A stretch of DNA of 41,085 bases from NCBI GenBank assembly GCA_001970955.1, contig MPUH01000664.1, positions 1 through 41,085 on the forward strand, written 5' to 3'. The stretch is from Stentor coeruleus. Its lineage: Eukaryota > Ciliophora > Heterotrichea > Heterotrichida > Stentoridae. Position 1 is the first letter of the stretch, and the number at the start of each line of letters is the position of its first letter. The notes under the pieces were generated by a model. That model did no database searches, was not told the DNA's origin, and saw nothing but the letters and a program-made list of their open reading frames with translations. This document shows, piece after piece, positions 19,759-28,083 of the stretch. The translations under genes and the position numbers were made by a program.

Positions 19759-20451
19759 TTATAAGGTATATGAGTTTATATCAAATATGAGATTATAAGT
19801 TAAATACAAATCATAAAGACTAAAAACTATTTTATATTGGTTTTGGGAATAGATTTTATATATTTGTAATTTAATGATTAGGTTTATTTTTTGATATAAT
19901 TTTTTTTGGTGCAAAACTGAGTAACTTAATTGAGAAGATTGGAAAATGAAATGATATGGGAAATGATGTATTAAATATAGAGGAATTAGTTGAATAATAT
20001 TTAGGAAATGATATTTGATGTGATAAAAAGGAAATAAAGGAGTTATTCTGAGATTATTAGAAATATTTATTAGGATTAAGATAAAAATTTTAATCTTATT
20101 AAAGAAATTACATTTAAAAATTATTGTATAATGTTAGACTGTGTGGTTTAAAAAGATAGTGATTTTTAATTATTTGAGGTAAAGGAGAAGAGAACTGTTT
20201 GGATTATGATTAGGTAGTTTAAAATTACTTACAAGTAATAAATATATATAATGAAATAAGGATAGTTTATTTTCTTGATAAGAGAAAGTAAAAATAATTA
20301 AATTTTTAACTATTTGGCATGGTTTTAGATGTAAATAAAGAATAAAATGAGTTTATATAAAGGAATATGGTAAGATAATAATTATAAGGTTCGTTTTTTT
20401 TTGTATATGCTGATGTAAAAAAAATTTTTTTTTTTGAGTAGGGAAAATTTA

Positions 20452-20476
20452 TATCTGTTGCAGCATCAAACAGATA
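20452..20476. repeat. Perfect 8-bp inverted repeat (hairpin) in intergenic DNA
   Basis: TATCTGTT at 20452-20459 pairs with AACAGATA at 20469-20476 around a 9-nt loop, GCAGCATCA. It follows a poly-A/poly-T tract. Function is unknown; in AT-rich DNA such hairpins arise often by chance. Confidence 0.4.
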
Positions 20477-20543
20477 ATTTTAATTAATACTCAATCGCAG
20501 CTTGCATTTTCTCTAAAAATGTGTCAAAATTTTTAAACCCTTT

Positions 20544-20702
20544 AAAAATCCATCAAAAAGTATAAGTTTCTTTAAAACTCCTTTGAAAATCTATCAAAAG
20601 TTCAAATCCCCCAAAATCTATAAAATACTTCAAATCCTTCCAAAAAACCCATCAAAAAATTCTAATCCTTCTAAAAATCTATCATAAAAACAAAATCTCT
20701 TC
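20544..20702. repeat. Degenerate ~27-31 bp tandem repeat upstream of the F-box gene
   Basis: About five units begin at 20544, 20586, 20613, 20642 and 20673. Each starts with a run of A, followed by a TCYATMAAA-like block, then TTC/TTCAAATCC or TTCTAATCCTTC. There is a short partial unit between the first two. The units are A/C-rich on the + strand and end 44 bp before the ATG. The repeat could be promoter-linked or simple slippage. Confidence 0.6.
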
Positions 20703-20746
20703 ATGCAGGGTATAAAAATTATCACTCCTAAAAAAATCAATAATAA

Positions 20747-22126
20747 ATGAACTTAAATACAAAGAAAATTTCATTGCAAACAATCAGACAAGAATTACTT
20801 TTAAACATCCTCAGCTACTTAGATAACCAAACATATTTCTTAATATTTCCAACACTCAATAAATATTTCAAGGCTGCAACATACAATTTACTTAAGTACA
20901 AAACATTTATCAAACTCATAATAGGACAAAACTCTTTTGAGCCTATCATGAAAATCTTAGAAAATCTTAAAATATCATATTCTTTAAAAAGCCTTGAACT
21001 CCTTTTTATTTTAGATATCCCATATACAAACGATAAATTTATGCAAATAAAAGAACTTTTCGAATTAAGTGTTTTTCCTTCAAGACTCTCAACATTATCT
21101 ATATCAATAAAGAATTTCATCTTGCCCGAAGATTTTTTTTACAATTTTTCTAATCTAAACACTATAAAAATACACTCAGAATCATTTTTTTTTAATATAG
21201 AAAAACCTTTATTTAACTTACTAAGAAAAAATCAGTCCGTTTCTAATCTTTCTGTATCTGCTTATGAGTTTAAACAATTTGAAGATGTTGATTCACTTGC
21301 TGAGTTTGTTTCAACATATGAAAATCTTAGTATTTTCTGTTTAAAAGTACGAAATAGTAAAAGAGTTGCAGAATATCGTCTTAAAAAATCATTTTTCACA
21401 AGCAATTCTTGTTTATTAGAACTTAAAATTGGGGAAAATTTTGTGTTTGATATAAATGAATGTCAAGATTTTTGCAAGGTAATAGCTAATAATAAAACAT
21501 TAAGATTCTTGTCAATTAGTGAATCAATTACTAGAATGCATGATGATTTTTTAGCAGCACTTGATTCAAATAAAACACTTACAACTTTGAAGTTAAAACA
21601 TTTATTTGTTGATCAGTATGTAAGAAGAGTCTTTAAAATATCACCTGAAGATACTATTGAGATATTAGAAAAAATAGGAAATAGTTGTATAACAAGTTTT
21701 AGTATTACAACTTTTTATTCTAAAGGAGCATGGTTTTTTTATAATGAATTTTTCCATGATGAGGATTATCATAATTCTCAAAGTACTGTTGAAGAGGATT
21801 ATATTAGAACTTTAGATGAATTGCTAAGCAAGAGAAAGTTTTCAAATATATCAGTTAATTTTGTTAGAATGAATGAAGATCATAAGGAACTGTGTTTAGA
21901 TATGCTAATCAAGCATGCTTTTAGGGGAGATTATACTAGTTTTAATGGATACATTTTAGAAAGAAAAATAAGTGATAGTATACCAAAAATATGTCTTAGA
22001 AAAAAAATAAAAATGTCTTCTAAATTTTGTCCACCTACTAAAACAGATTTTTCCGATTCATTTTGTATGGCTTTATCTAAACACCCTGATCAAGAAATAA
22101 TAGTTAATTATAATCAACTTTCCTAA
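20747..22126 (+). CDS. F-box-like, leucine-rich repeat-type protein
   Basis: This encodes a 459-residue protein. Residues ~10-48 resemble an F-box: ELLLNILSYLDNQTYFLIF followed by LNKYFKAAT, the helical motif that binds Skp1 in SCF ubiquitin ligases. The rest contains irregular LRR-like strands with leucines in beta positions: SLKSLELLF, RLSTLSISI, NLNTIKIHS, SVSNLSVSA, NLSIFCLKV, CLLELKIGE, TLRFLSISE and TLTTLKLKH. This fits a substrate-binding solenoid, so an SCF substrate adaptor is likely but not proven. The sequence is rich in F, N and K, and the ends are not recognisable. A TATAAAA at 20711-20717 lies 30 bp upstream of the start, but such strings are common in this AT-rich DNA. No intron is needed. 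Stop TAA. It is convergent with the TLDc gene. Confidence 0.75.
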   Translation: MNLNTKKISLQTIRQELLLNILSYLDNQTYFLIFPTLNKYFKAATYNLLKYKTFIKLIIGQNSFEPIMKILENLKISYSLKSLELLFILDIPYTNDKFMQIKELFELSVFPSRLSTLSISIKNFILPEDFFYNFSNLNTIKIHSESFFFNIEKPLFNLLRKNQSVSNLSVSAYEFKQFEDVDSLAEFVSTYENLSIFCLKVRNSKRVAEYRLKKSFFTSNSCLLELKIGENFVFDINECQDFCKVIANNKTLRFLSISESITRMHDDFLAALDSNKTLTTLKLKHLFVDQYVRRVFKISPEDTIEILEKIGNSCITSFSITTFYSKGAWFFYNEFFHDEDYHNSQSTVEEDYIRTLDELLSKRKFSNISVNFVRMNEDHKELCLDMLIKHAFRGDYTSFNGYILERKISDSIPKICLRKKIKMSSKFCPPTKTDFSDSFCMALSKHPDQEIIVNYNQLS

Positions 22127-22394
22127 TAACTATTTTCATACCTTAAGCAACTTATATAAAATCCTTCAAACACCTCATTAAATATCTTAAGTTCCTCAAA
22201 AATTCCTTTATCAAAAATAAAAATTCACATAGTTTTTTTATCAAAATTCAGCATAAACCCCAAAAAATCAACAACTTTTACCCTAATTTACCTCAACACT
22301 TAAATCTTTCATCTAAAAATAAAAACCCTCGTTTTAACAACACTTTCCTTTATTATCCTATAAAACTTCATTTTACTATCATAATACTAAATAA

Positions 22395-23204
22395 CTACTC
22401 AATAATCTGTAATTTATACACTGAGATTTCTTCAATATAACTAAACCATATCTGATTACCTTTCAACCTTGAGTCAAACGTACACACACATTTAGATATA
22501 TCATCAAAGTTAACATACAAATCATTCTCCGAAGAAAACCTTATCCCTTCAGGTAACGAACATATAATATTATCCTTAAAAGGAATAAGCTCAAATTTAG
22601 TATCTCTTATAAACGCACCTCCCATTTGTGAATCATTGATTTGAAAATTACCTTTTTTAATCCCTTTCCATGTAAAAGCTGCTATTTCATAACCAGTACT
22701 TAAACTTAAAATCATAATAATCCCATATTTGCACTCATCACATTTCTCATGAAAAGTTGAAGATTTCATCCCATCACGTTTAGAATTGTATAGACAAGTA
22801 ATCTCATTAAAGCAATTCGATGTGTATTTCTGTAAAAACTTATGGGCTTTATAAAATTGTACTGAAACCGAACTATCTCCTCTTCTGTGGGTATTAATCT
22901 CTATGATCTTTTTAAATTGTTCTGCTATAGACTGTGGTGGAACAGGTCTAGTGAATTCTTTTAGCGTATTTATGCTTCCTTTTCTACTACCACTATCAGA
23001 TTTAATGCTTGCTGCTGGAGATTTGTTATTGATTTTTTTGTTTGATTTACAAGAAATACAGGATGGCTTACCTTGATATAAGCATTCAGCTTCACCATTA
23101 GTACAGAAAAGGCATGTGTATTCTTCTGCTTTATTATCTTCAGCTAATATCCCTTTTGTTATGTCGCCTATATAGCATTCTTCACAGACTGGTGATTCTC
23201 CCAT
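22395..23204 (-). CDS. TLDc-domain protein with N-terminal cysteine-rich (zinc-binding-like) region
   Basis: This encodes a 269-residue protein. Residues ~122-267 match the TLDc pattern: CLYNSKRDGMKSSTFHEKCD early, a GYEIAAFTWKG strand, GGAFI, then ENDLYV and finally IEEISVYKL, corresponding to the LYRASRDG...FHKKCD, DLYI and EIEVYKV landmarks of the family. TLDc proteins elsewhere (OXR1, NCOA7, TLDC2) bind V-ATPase and affect oxidative stress responses. The N-terminus carries cysteines C7, C10, C31, C34, C41, C49 and C52, spaced as CxxC pairs, suggesting a B-box or zinc-ribbon-like metal site; the exact family is not recognised. A basic, serine-rich linker (55-80) joins the two parts. Ciliates carry many TLDc genes, so the precise role is unknown. 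Stop TAG. Confidence 0.82.
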   Translation of the reverse strand: MGESPVCEECYIGDITKGILAEDNKAEEYTCLFCTNGEAECLYQGKPSCISCKSNKKINNKSPAASIKSDSGSRKGSINTLKEFTRPVPPQSIAEQFKKIIEINTHRRGDSSVSVQFYKAHKFLQKYTSNCFNEITCLYNSKRDGMKSSTFHEKCDECKYGIIMILSLSTGYEIAAFTWKGIKKGNFQINDSQMGGAFIRDTKFELIPFKDNIICSLPEGIRFSSENDLYVNFDDISKCVCTFDSRLKGNQIWFSYIEEISVYKLQIIE

Positions 23205-23987
23205 ATTAGATTATCTTTTCTGAAGATATTTGTTAGTAAATAAACAACTGACATCTAAAATTCAGATTGATGATATGGAAAATGATTGATTGGAAAATGA
23301 TATGGATTTTTGAAAGGGGTTTAGTTTGAAAAAAAAACATTGAGAAAATGTTTGGATGATGAAATGAGAGGAAAGGAGGAGTTAGAAGAGAGAAATTTAT
23401 GATTGGGATGCGATGTATAGACTTTTTTGCATTTTGCATAGGTTTGGGGGAAATTTTATATGGTTTTGATAGGGATTGAAAATTGTGATAAGGCTGGTAT
23501 GTAAGTTTAGGTTTTGGGTAAGGCTAAGGGATTATTAGGATTTATGCTTGTGTTTAAGAATATAGAAATTATTTTAGACATATTAATAAGTATAGTATAA
23601 TAGGAATATTTCTATAGACTTAAGTCATTAAAGCATTTTTTCAATACCTTTATTGTTGTATTTTATAAATTATTATAATTTTCGCTTTTCGTTGTGATGA
23701 AGATTTTAGAAATAAGATATAAAGTTATCAGAATTATAATAATCTTAACTTATATACCATCTTTATATGTTAAAAATATGATATCAAGTCTTTGAGTACT
23801 GTGATTATTTTTACATCAAAATCTTATACCAAAGCACATTAAATGTCAAAACCTAAAGCCTAATCCTATGAAATAATTTCCAAACCAAAAAACATAATCC
23901 TAAACCCACAAGTATTAATATATTAACTATCCTAACCAATATAAAATAAAACTAAAATCCTTTATATATTTCTAAATCAAAGCATAA
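23205..23987. other. Intergenic region
   Basis: No convincing gene. A 68-codon minus-strand frame at 23233-23439 is rich in F, I, H and S and looks like translated A/C-rich flank. The left half is G-rich on the + strand; the last ~170 bases, behind the Spc24-like gene, are A/C-rich. Confidence 0.6.
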
Positions 23988-24536
23988 TTATAGCATATCC
24001 CACAATTCATCCAACTTCTTCGTTGTGCTTTTATCTGAATTAACAAAGTTGAACTCTTTAATCATATTCCCATACAATATGCACCCTTTAAGCCCATATG
24101 GATAATCTAAATCCCACTTGATCCTACTGAAATTTATCGCTAATTTAAGTGAAGTTTTTACATTTTCAATTTCTTCAATAGTATCTTTAAACTGATCCAT
24201 AATCTTTTGATTATCATAAGCTTGAAATTTTTTTATTTCTTCTATTTTTTTCTGATATTCTACTTGGATTTCTGCTGTTTTAGCCTCTTCATCTTTGACT
24301 AATTTACGATGTTCCTCAATTTGAAGATCAAGCGAATTGCATTCTTCTGTTAAAGATAAGTATTTCTTTTTAAGAGATTCTATATGGCTTGCTTGATCTT
24401 TGCTTATGGATGTTAAATTTTCCCCTAGGTTTATAGAAAGTTCTTTTAAGTTATCTACACATGCTTCACATTCTTTGATAATATCTTTGAAATCTGAGTC
24501 ACAGCTTTGGCTTAGTTGTTCAAGTTCATTATCCAT
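23988..24536 (-). CDS. Probable kinetochore protein Spc24 (Ndc80 complex subunit)
   Basis: This encodes 182 residues, close to the length of human and yeast Spc24 (about 200). Residues ~10-130 are a coiled coil. The last ~50 form a small globular domain with the order RIKWDLDYP - GLKGCILYGNMIKEFNF - LDELWDML. This follows the Spc24 C-terminal pattern: a beta strand of the LxWDxD type, a KGxI...I.PF strand pair, and a closing helix with LWD. Spc24 pairs with Spc25 to anchor the Ndc80 complex at the inner kinetochore. The call rests on length, architecture and remembered consensus, not on a search. Alternatives are another small coiled-coil protein with an RWD-like tail (Spc25 or a Kre28/Zwint-like subunit). 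Stop TAA; the ATG at 24536 is the only sensible start. Confidence 0.6.
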   Translation of the reverse strand: MDNELEQLSQSCDSDFKDIIKECEACVDNLKELSINLGENLTSISKDQASHIESLKKKYLSLTEECNSLDLQIEEHRKLVKDEEAKTAEIQVEYQKKIEEIKKFQAYDNQKIMDQFKDTIEEIENVKTSLKLAINFSRIKWDLDYPYGLKGCILYGNMIKEFNFVNSDKSTTKKLDELWDML

Positions 24537-25082
24537 TTTTTCCCGCTGAGATTTATAAGATTAATTTTTTTGAGTTTCTTGTTTATTATTTAGATTTTCT
24601 ATATGATTGATAGAAAAAGTTTAGGATTTTGTATAAGATTTTTATTATTTGTGATAATTAGTGATTACAAAATGTATAATATTGAAGGATTATGATAAGA
24701 GTTAGTATATGATGATTAGTGTGTATAAAGGAAGTATTTGGATTATTTTTTATGAATGTGATTTGAAGCTTATGATTAAAGTGAATGATGATAATTTGTT
24801 AGTGTGTAAATGGATTTTATAGAAAAAAATACTTAATAAGTTAATTCTAAATTTAAGCTAATGATAATTTTAATAAATTCGTACTTATATCTTAGCTTAA
24901 TTTTGAAATTATTTACTAATCTCATCTTTTTTTAATTTATCAAATCATTCCCATAAACAAACCCCATATATCTTATCAATCATAAAACATAAAACTTTCA
25001 CCCTCATTTCCTCAATTGACAATCCTACTCTCTCCAAATTTCATACATATTTTCATGATCATATTAAAAATAAAATAACGTA
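24537..25082. other. Intergenic region between divergent genes
   Basis: No gene is seen. The left half, before the Spc24-like gene, is G/T-rich on the + strand. From about 24910 the strand bias flips to A/C-rich and continues into the first ~400 bases of the TTLL coding region. Confidence 0.65.
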
Positions 25083-26927
25083 ATGGACCCATTTGAACTA
25101 GTGACGACCGGAGTCAAAATAAACATTGAAAAAACTCAAGCAACAGAACGAGCTCGTTTACCTGAAGTAAAAAGGAAAGAAACTTTCCTAAGAACCAAAC
25201 TCGCATCCCTTCAGCCAGAAATCAACTGGCGAAACTTGCCTTTTACAGGTATGGATCTCTCATTATTCCGCGAACCTCCATTATCTCTCTTATTCCCAAC
25301 TAATCAATACGATGAAAACGACCTAAACTCAAGTTGTCTTATAATCTCCAACCCAAGAAACAAAACAACATCAAAAAAACTTAGAAACAGTCTACAATTA
25401 TACACTAAAAGAGATTCTTCACCTGAACAAACACGAGATTTCACAGTTGAAGGAGTTCCTTCCCAAACCCATAAAAAAATATTAAAAAAACCTGAATTCC
25501 TTAATACAGTCAAACCAAAGATGTTTAGATCTAAAAAACATAAAAAATTAGAACAATATAATGAGTCTTTTTTAAAGGAAATCATGTTTACTAATTGGCT
25601 TAGTGTTATTAAATCAAGCAATGGTTATGATGTTTATCCTCATCATACACAGTTTAAATATTATGTTGGTAAAGGGAATAATTCTTCATTGGTTAATCAT
25701 ATAATGAAATCAAGGTTTTGGTGGACTAGGACTGAAAATGTAGAAGATGCGAATTTTGTATGGACACAATTGAAGAATAGACAGGTTTTGGATGTGATAC
25801 CAAAATATGAGAATAGGTTAGTGAAAGATAATAATCCAGTTGTAATGGATTTTAAAATACCAAAAACGCTGCTTAATGAAAATCAGGATGCTTATGGGTA
25901 TAAGATTATATCTGAGTCATATAGTTATTTGAATTTGGGTAAAGCTTATGTACTTGTATCTGAAAACATTAAGACGCATAATCGACTTCCTAATAATAAC
26001 TGTATTTGCAATAAAAAGGAAATGTTTAAGAACATGAAAAATTATTATGACCAAGTTGGAATAGACATATTCACTATAGTGCCACTAACTTTCCATATAG
26101 AATCTGGGGCTTCTGATTCACAATTCCAGTCCTTCCTTAATACTTACACTGAAGGCTCAACCTGGATTATAAAGCCAGGTGAAGCGACAAATCGAGGTAA
26201 AGGTATAAAAGTCAGTAGCTCACTAGATAAAATTAAATCTATCATCAGCCGTCAACGTAAAAGCCATACTTATATAATCCAAAAATACATACAAAACCCT
26301 CTTCTTATAAACAAACGCAAATTCGACATTAGATGCTATGCTTTACTTACATCTTTCGCTAATCAACTTCAAGGGTATTTTTTCAAAGATGGCTATCTTC
26401 GAACATCATGTAAAGAATTTAATATAAAAAACACTAACGATAAATTTGTTCATCTAACAAATGATGCGATACAAAAAAATCATGAAGATTATGGGAAATT
26501 TGAATCTGGGAATAAACTTTCTTATAATGACTTTCAGAAATTTTTAAATAGTATTGGGAGTAATATTGATTTTTTTAAAGATATTTTCCCACAGATTGTA
26601 GATATTGTTAAAGGAAGTATTGCTTGTGCTAAGGATATTATAAATGAAGAAGGGAAGATGAATTTGTTTGAAGTTTTAGGATATGATTTTATGATTGATA
26701 CTGATTATAAGGTTTGGCTTATTGAGATAAATACAAACCCATGTTTGGAATTGAGTTGCTCGTATTTGAGTAAGATTATTCCTGAAATGCTGGATAATAG
26801 TTTTAGGATTGCGTTGGATCCGATGTTTCCTCCGCCGGAGAATCATAAGAAGTTTAAGACTTGGGTGAAGGGGGCTAGTATTATGAATAAGTATATACTT
26901 GTGTATAGCTCTTTGAGTGCTAATTAA
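25083..26927 (+). CDS. Tubulin-tyrosine ligase-like (TTLL) enzyme, tubulin modifying
   Basis: This encodes a 614-residue protein. Residues ~200-585 form a TTL domain with ATP-grasp features: WIIKPGEATNRGKGI (361-375, Lys364), HTYIIQKYI (395-403), the KRKFDIRCYALLTS block (411-424), FVHLTNDAIQK (455-465), and the metal-binding VLGYDFMIDTDYKVWLIEIN with Glu548 and Asn550 followed by TNP. All ATP-grasp residues I can recognise are present, so it should be active in adding Glu or Gly to tubulin tails or related substrates. Which amino acid it adds cannot be told from the sequence alone. The first ~160 residues are basic and low complexity and may target microtubules or basal bodies. TTLLs are highly expanded in ciliates, consistent with the many cilia. 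Stop TAA. Confidence 0.93.
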   Translation: MDPFELVTTGVKINIEKTQATERARLPEVKRKETFLRTKLASLQPEINWRNLPFTGMDLSLFREPPLSLLFPTNQYDENDLNSSCLIISNPRNKTTSKKLRNSLQLYTKRDSSPEQTRDFTVEGVPSQTHKKILKKPEFLNTVKPKMFRSKKHKKLEQYNESFLKEIMFTNWLSVIKSSNGYDVYPHHTQFKYYVGKGNNSSLVNHIMKSRFWWTRTENVEDANFVWTQLKNRQVLDVIPKYENRLVKDNNPVVMDFKIPKTLLNENQDAYGYKIISESYSYLNLGKAYVLVSENIKTHNRLPNNNCICNKKEMFKNMKNYYDQVGIDIFTIVPLTFHIESGASDSQFQSFLNTYTEGSTWIIKPGEATNRGKGIKVSSSLDKIKSIISRQRKSHTYIIQKYIQNPLLINKRKFDIRCYALLTSFANQLQGYFFKDGYLRTSCKEFNIKNTNDKFVHLTNDAIQKNHEDYGKFESGNKLSYNDFQKFLNSIGSNIDFFKDIFPQIVDIVKGSIACAKDIINEEGKMNLFEVLGYDFMIDTDYKVWLIEINTNPCLELSCSYLSKIIPEMLDNSFRIALDPMFPPPENHKKFKTWVKGASIMNKYILVYSSLSAN

Positions 26928-27275
26928 GTTGAGTATTATGGGTTTTTAAAAGGCTCTTATGAGTTTTTATGGTTTTTAAAGGTTTTTAAAGGTTTTTAGG
27001 TCTTAAGAAAGCTTTTTAGATGAGGAAGATATTGTGTTTATAGAAGAATCTATTATTGGTTAAATAGGTTTTGGTGATAAAGTGGGATTACATATAAAAT
27101 ATCTTCACCACTTAACTAATACCTTTTAAAAACCCTTTTTTCTACACCCTAAAATTCAAAATCAAACAAAAACCTAACAAAAAGCACTCCAACATCCACT
27201 TTTCAAAACCTTTAAATCAAGTCAACCTAATAAAACTTATTTCTTATTTAAACTCAATCAATAAATATAATAAGC
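26928..27275. other. Intergenic region with decamer repeat
   Basis: No gene is seen. The first 170 bases are G/T-rich and include a 10-bp repeat (26941-27000). From ~27100 the sequence becomes A/C-rich and G-poor up to the start of the CaaX-protein gene. Confidence 0.6.
26941..27000. repeat. 10-bp tandem repeat, unit ggtttttaaa
   Basis: Six successive 10-mers start with ggtttttaaa, pass through two diverged units, and end with two perfect copies and a ggtttttagg variant. The repeat starts 14 bases after the TTLL stop codon, so it lies in or near the 3' UTR. It is probably slippage-derived. Confidence 0.7.
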
Positions 27276-27710
27276 ATGGTAGAAGGAAACAGGAACACAG
27301 CAAGATTCTCCCCTGTTAACATAGAAAACCAAGTAGTTGTTGAAGCACCTCAAGTATTCACCCCAAGATCAACTAATACAGAAGGTGTATTTTCTGAAGG
27401 CTTTCAATTCAGTTTTAATGATATTTCAAGAGAAGAAAACAAAAAATCATGTGACCCTTCACCTTCACCAATCCAAGAATTCTCATCAAAAAGTATGCCT
27501 ATCACTAAAGAACTATCTTCGTTGCAGACCCAAATTCAAGCTATAAATTCAAAAATTTATCAAAATCTTACAATACTTAAAGAAAAACAAGCTAAAAACC
27601 AGGAACTTAAATATATGCTATTAAAGCATGAACTTAAATCAACGGTTCCTACAGATACTAGCTTTACTGAAACTAAATGCACGTGTAATCAGTATTGCCG
27701 ATTATTATAA
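27276..27710 (+). CDS. Small coiled-coil protein with a C-terminal CaaX-like motif
   Basis: This encodes a 144-residue protein that I do not recognise. Residues 1-75 are polar, rich in S, P, N and E, and likely disordered. Residues ~78-118 form a short coiled coil (KELSSLQTQIQAINSKIYQN and on). The C-terminus is cysteine-rich and ends C-R-L-L, which fits a CaaX box with terminal Leu (geranylgeranyl type), with two further cysteines nearby (CTCNQYC) that could be palmitoylated. This suggests a membrane-tethered adaptor (inference). Coding status is supported by the ATG in an A-rich context, the A/C-rich 5' flank seen for other genes, and an organised helix. The stop codon lies inside a segment duplicated by an assembly join, but the coding part is in the first copy and intact. 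Stop TAA. Confidence 0.65.
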   Translation: MVEGNRNTARFSPVNIENQVVVEAPQVFTPRSTNTEGVFSEGFQFSFNDISREENKKSCDPSPSPIQEFSSKSMPITKELSSLQTQIQAINSKIYQNLTILKEKQAKNQELKYMLLKHELKSTVPTDTSFTETKCTCNQYCRLL

Positions 27711-27844
27711 TAAGTTAACTTATATATTTGGGTTAAGATTTAAATTGATTATTTAGAGATATAGNTAATCAGTATTGCCGATTATTATAATAAGTTAACT
27801 TATATATTTGGGTTAAGATTTAAATTGATTATTTAGAGATATAG
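27686..27844. repeat. 79-bp direct duplication around a single N (assembly overlap)
   Basis: Bases 27686-27764 recur at 27766-27844 with N at 27765. The copy includes the last 25 nt of the CaaX-protein gene with its stop and the 3' flank, so a false duplicate gene end is created. Confidence 0.9.
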
Positions 27845-28083
27845 CTTTTGTAAGTTAGGGTGATTTAATGCAAATGAAATGATTTATTTGTAGAAGAGAC
27901 GAAAGTTTGAATTTAANTAGCTTTTGTAAGTTAGGGTGATTTAATGCAAATGAAATGATTTATTTGTAGAAGAGACGAAAGTTCGAAATTAGAATAATTT
28001 GAGTTGTTTGTAGTTAAAATTAAGAGAAGTTTAGTTTAAAATCGATTACTGAAAAATATTTGAACAGAAAATTCTAACTATAT
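27711..28083. other. Intergenic region with two assembly joins
   Basis: No gene is seen beyond the duplicated end of the CaaX-protein gene. Two N joins lie here (27765, 27917). With both duplicates collapsed, the true distance to the next gene is about 220 bp. Confidence 0.6.
27842..27992. repeat. 75-bp imperfect direct duplication around a single N (assembly overlap)
   Basis: Bases 27842-27916 recur at 27918-27992 with N at 27917. Three mismatches cluster in the last nine positions of the copy. The mismatches may be read-end errors or haplotype differences that stopped the contigs from merging. Confidence 0.85.

Larger units (their letters stand above)
19759..20746. other. Largest gene-free stretch in the window (~1 kb)
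   Basis: It lies between the divergent channel gene and F-box gene. The left part (to ~20400) is AT-rich with G over C on the + strand. It then has a poly-A/poly-T junction (20417-20435), a short hairpin (20452-20476) and a degenerate ~30-bp tandem repeat (20544-20702). No ORF with coding character was found. Confidence 0.6.

Noticed and set aside
20600..20612. tRNA-like T-loop (GTTCAAATC)
   Set aside because: No acceptor stem, D-arm or anticodon stem can be formed around it. It belongs to the ~30-bp repeat.
23233..23439. 68-codon minus-strand open frame
   Set aside because: It is the A/C-rich 5' flank of the TLDc gene read as F/I/H/S-rich peptide, with no domain or helix pattern.
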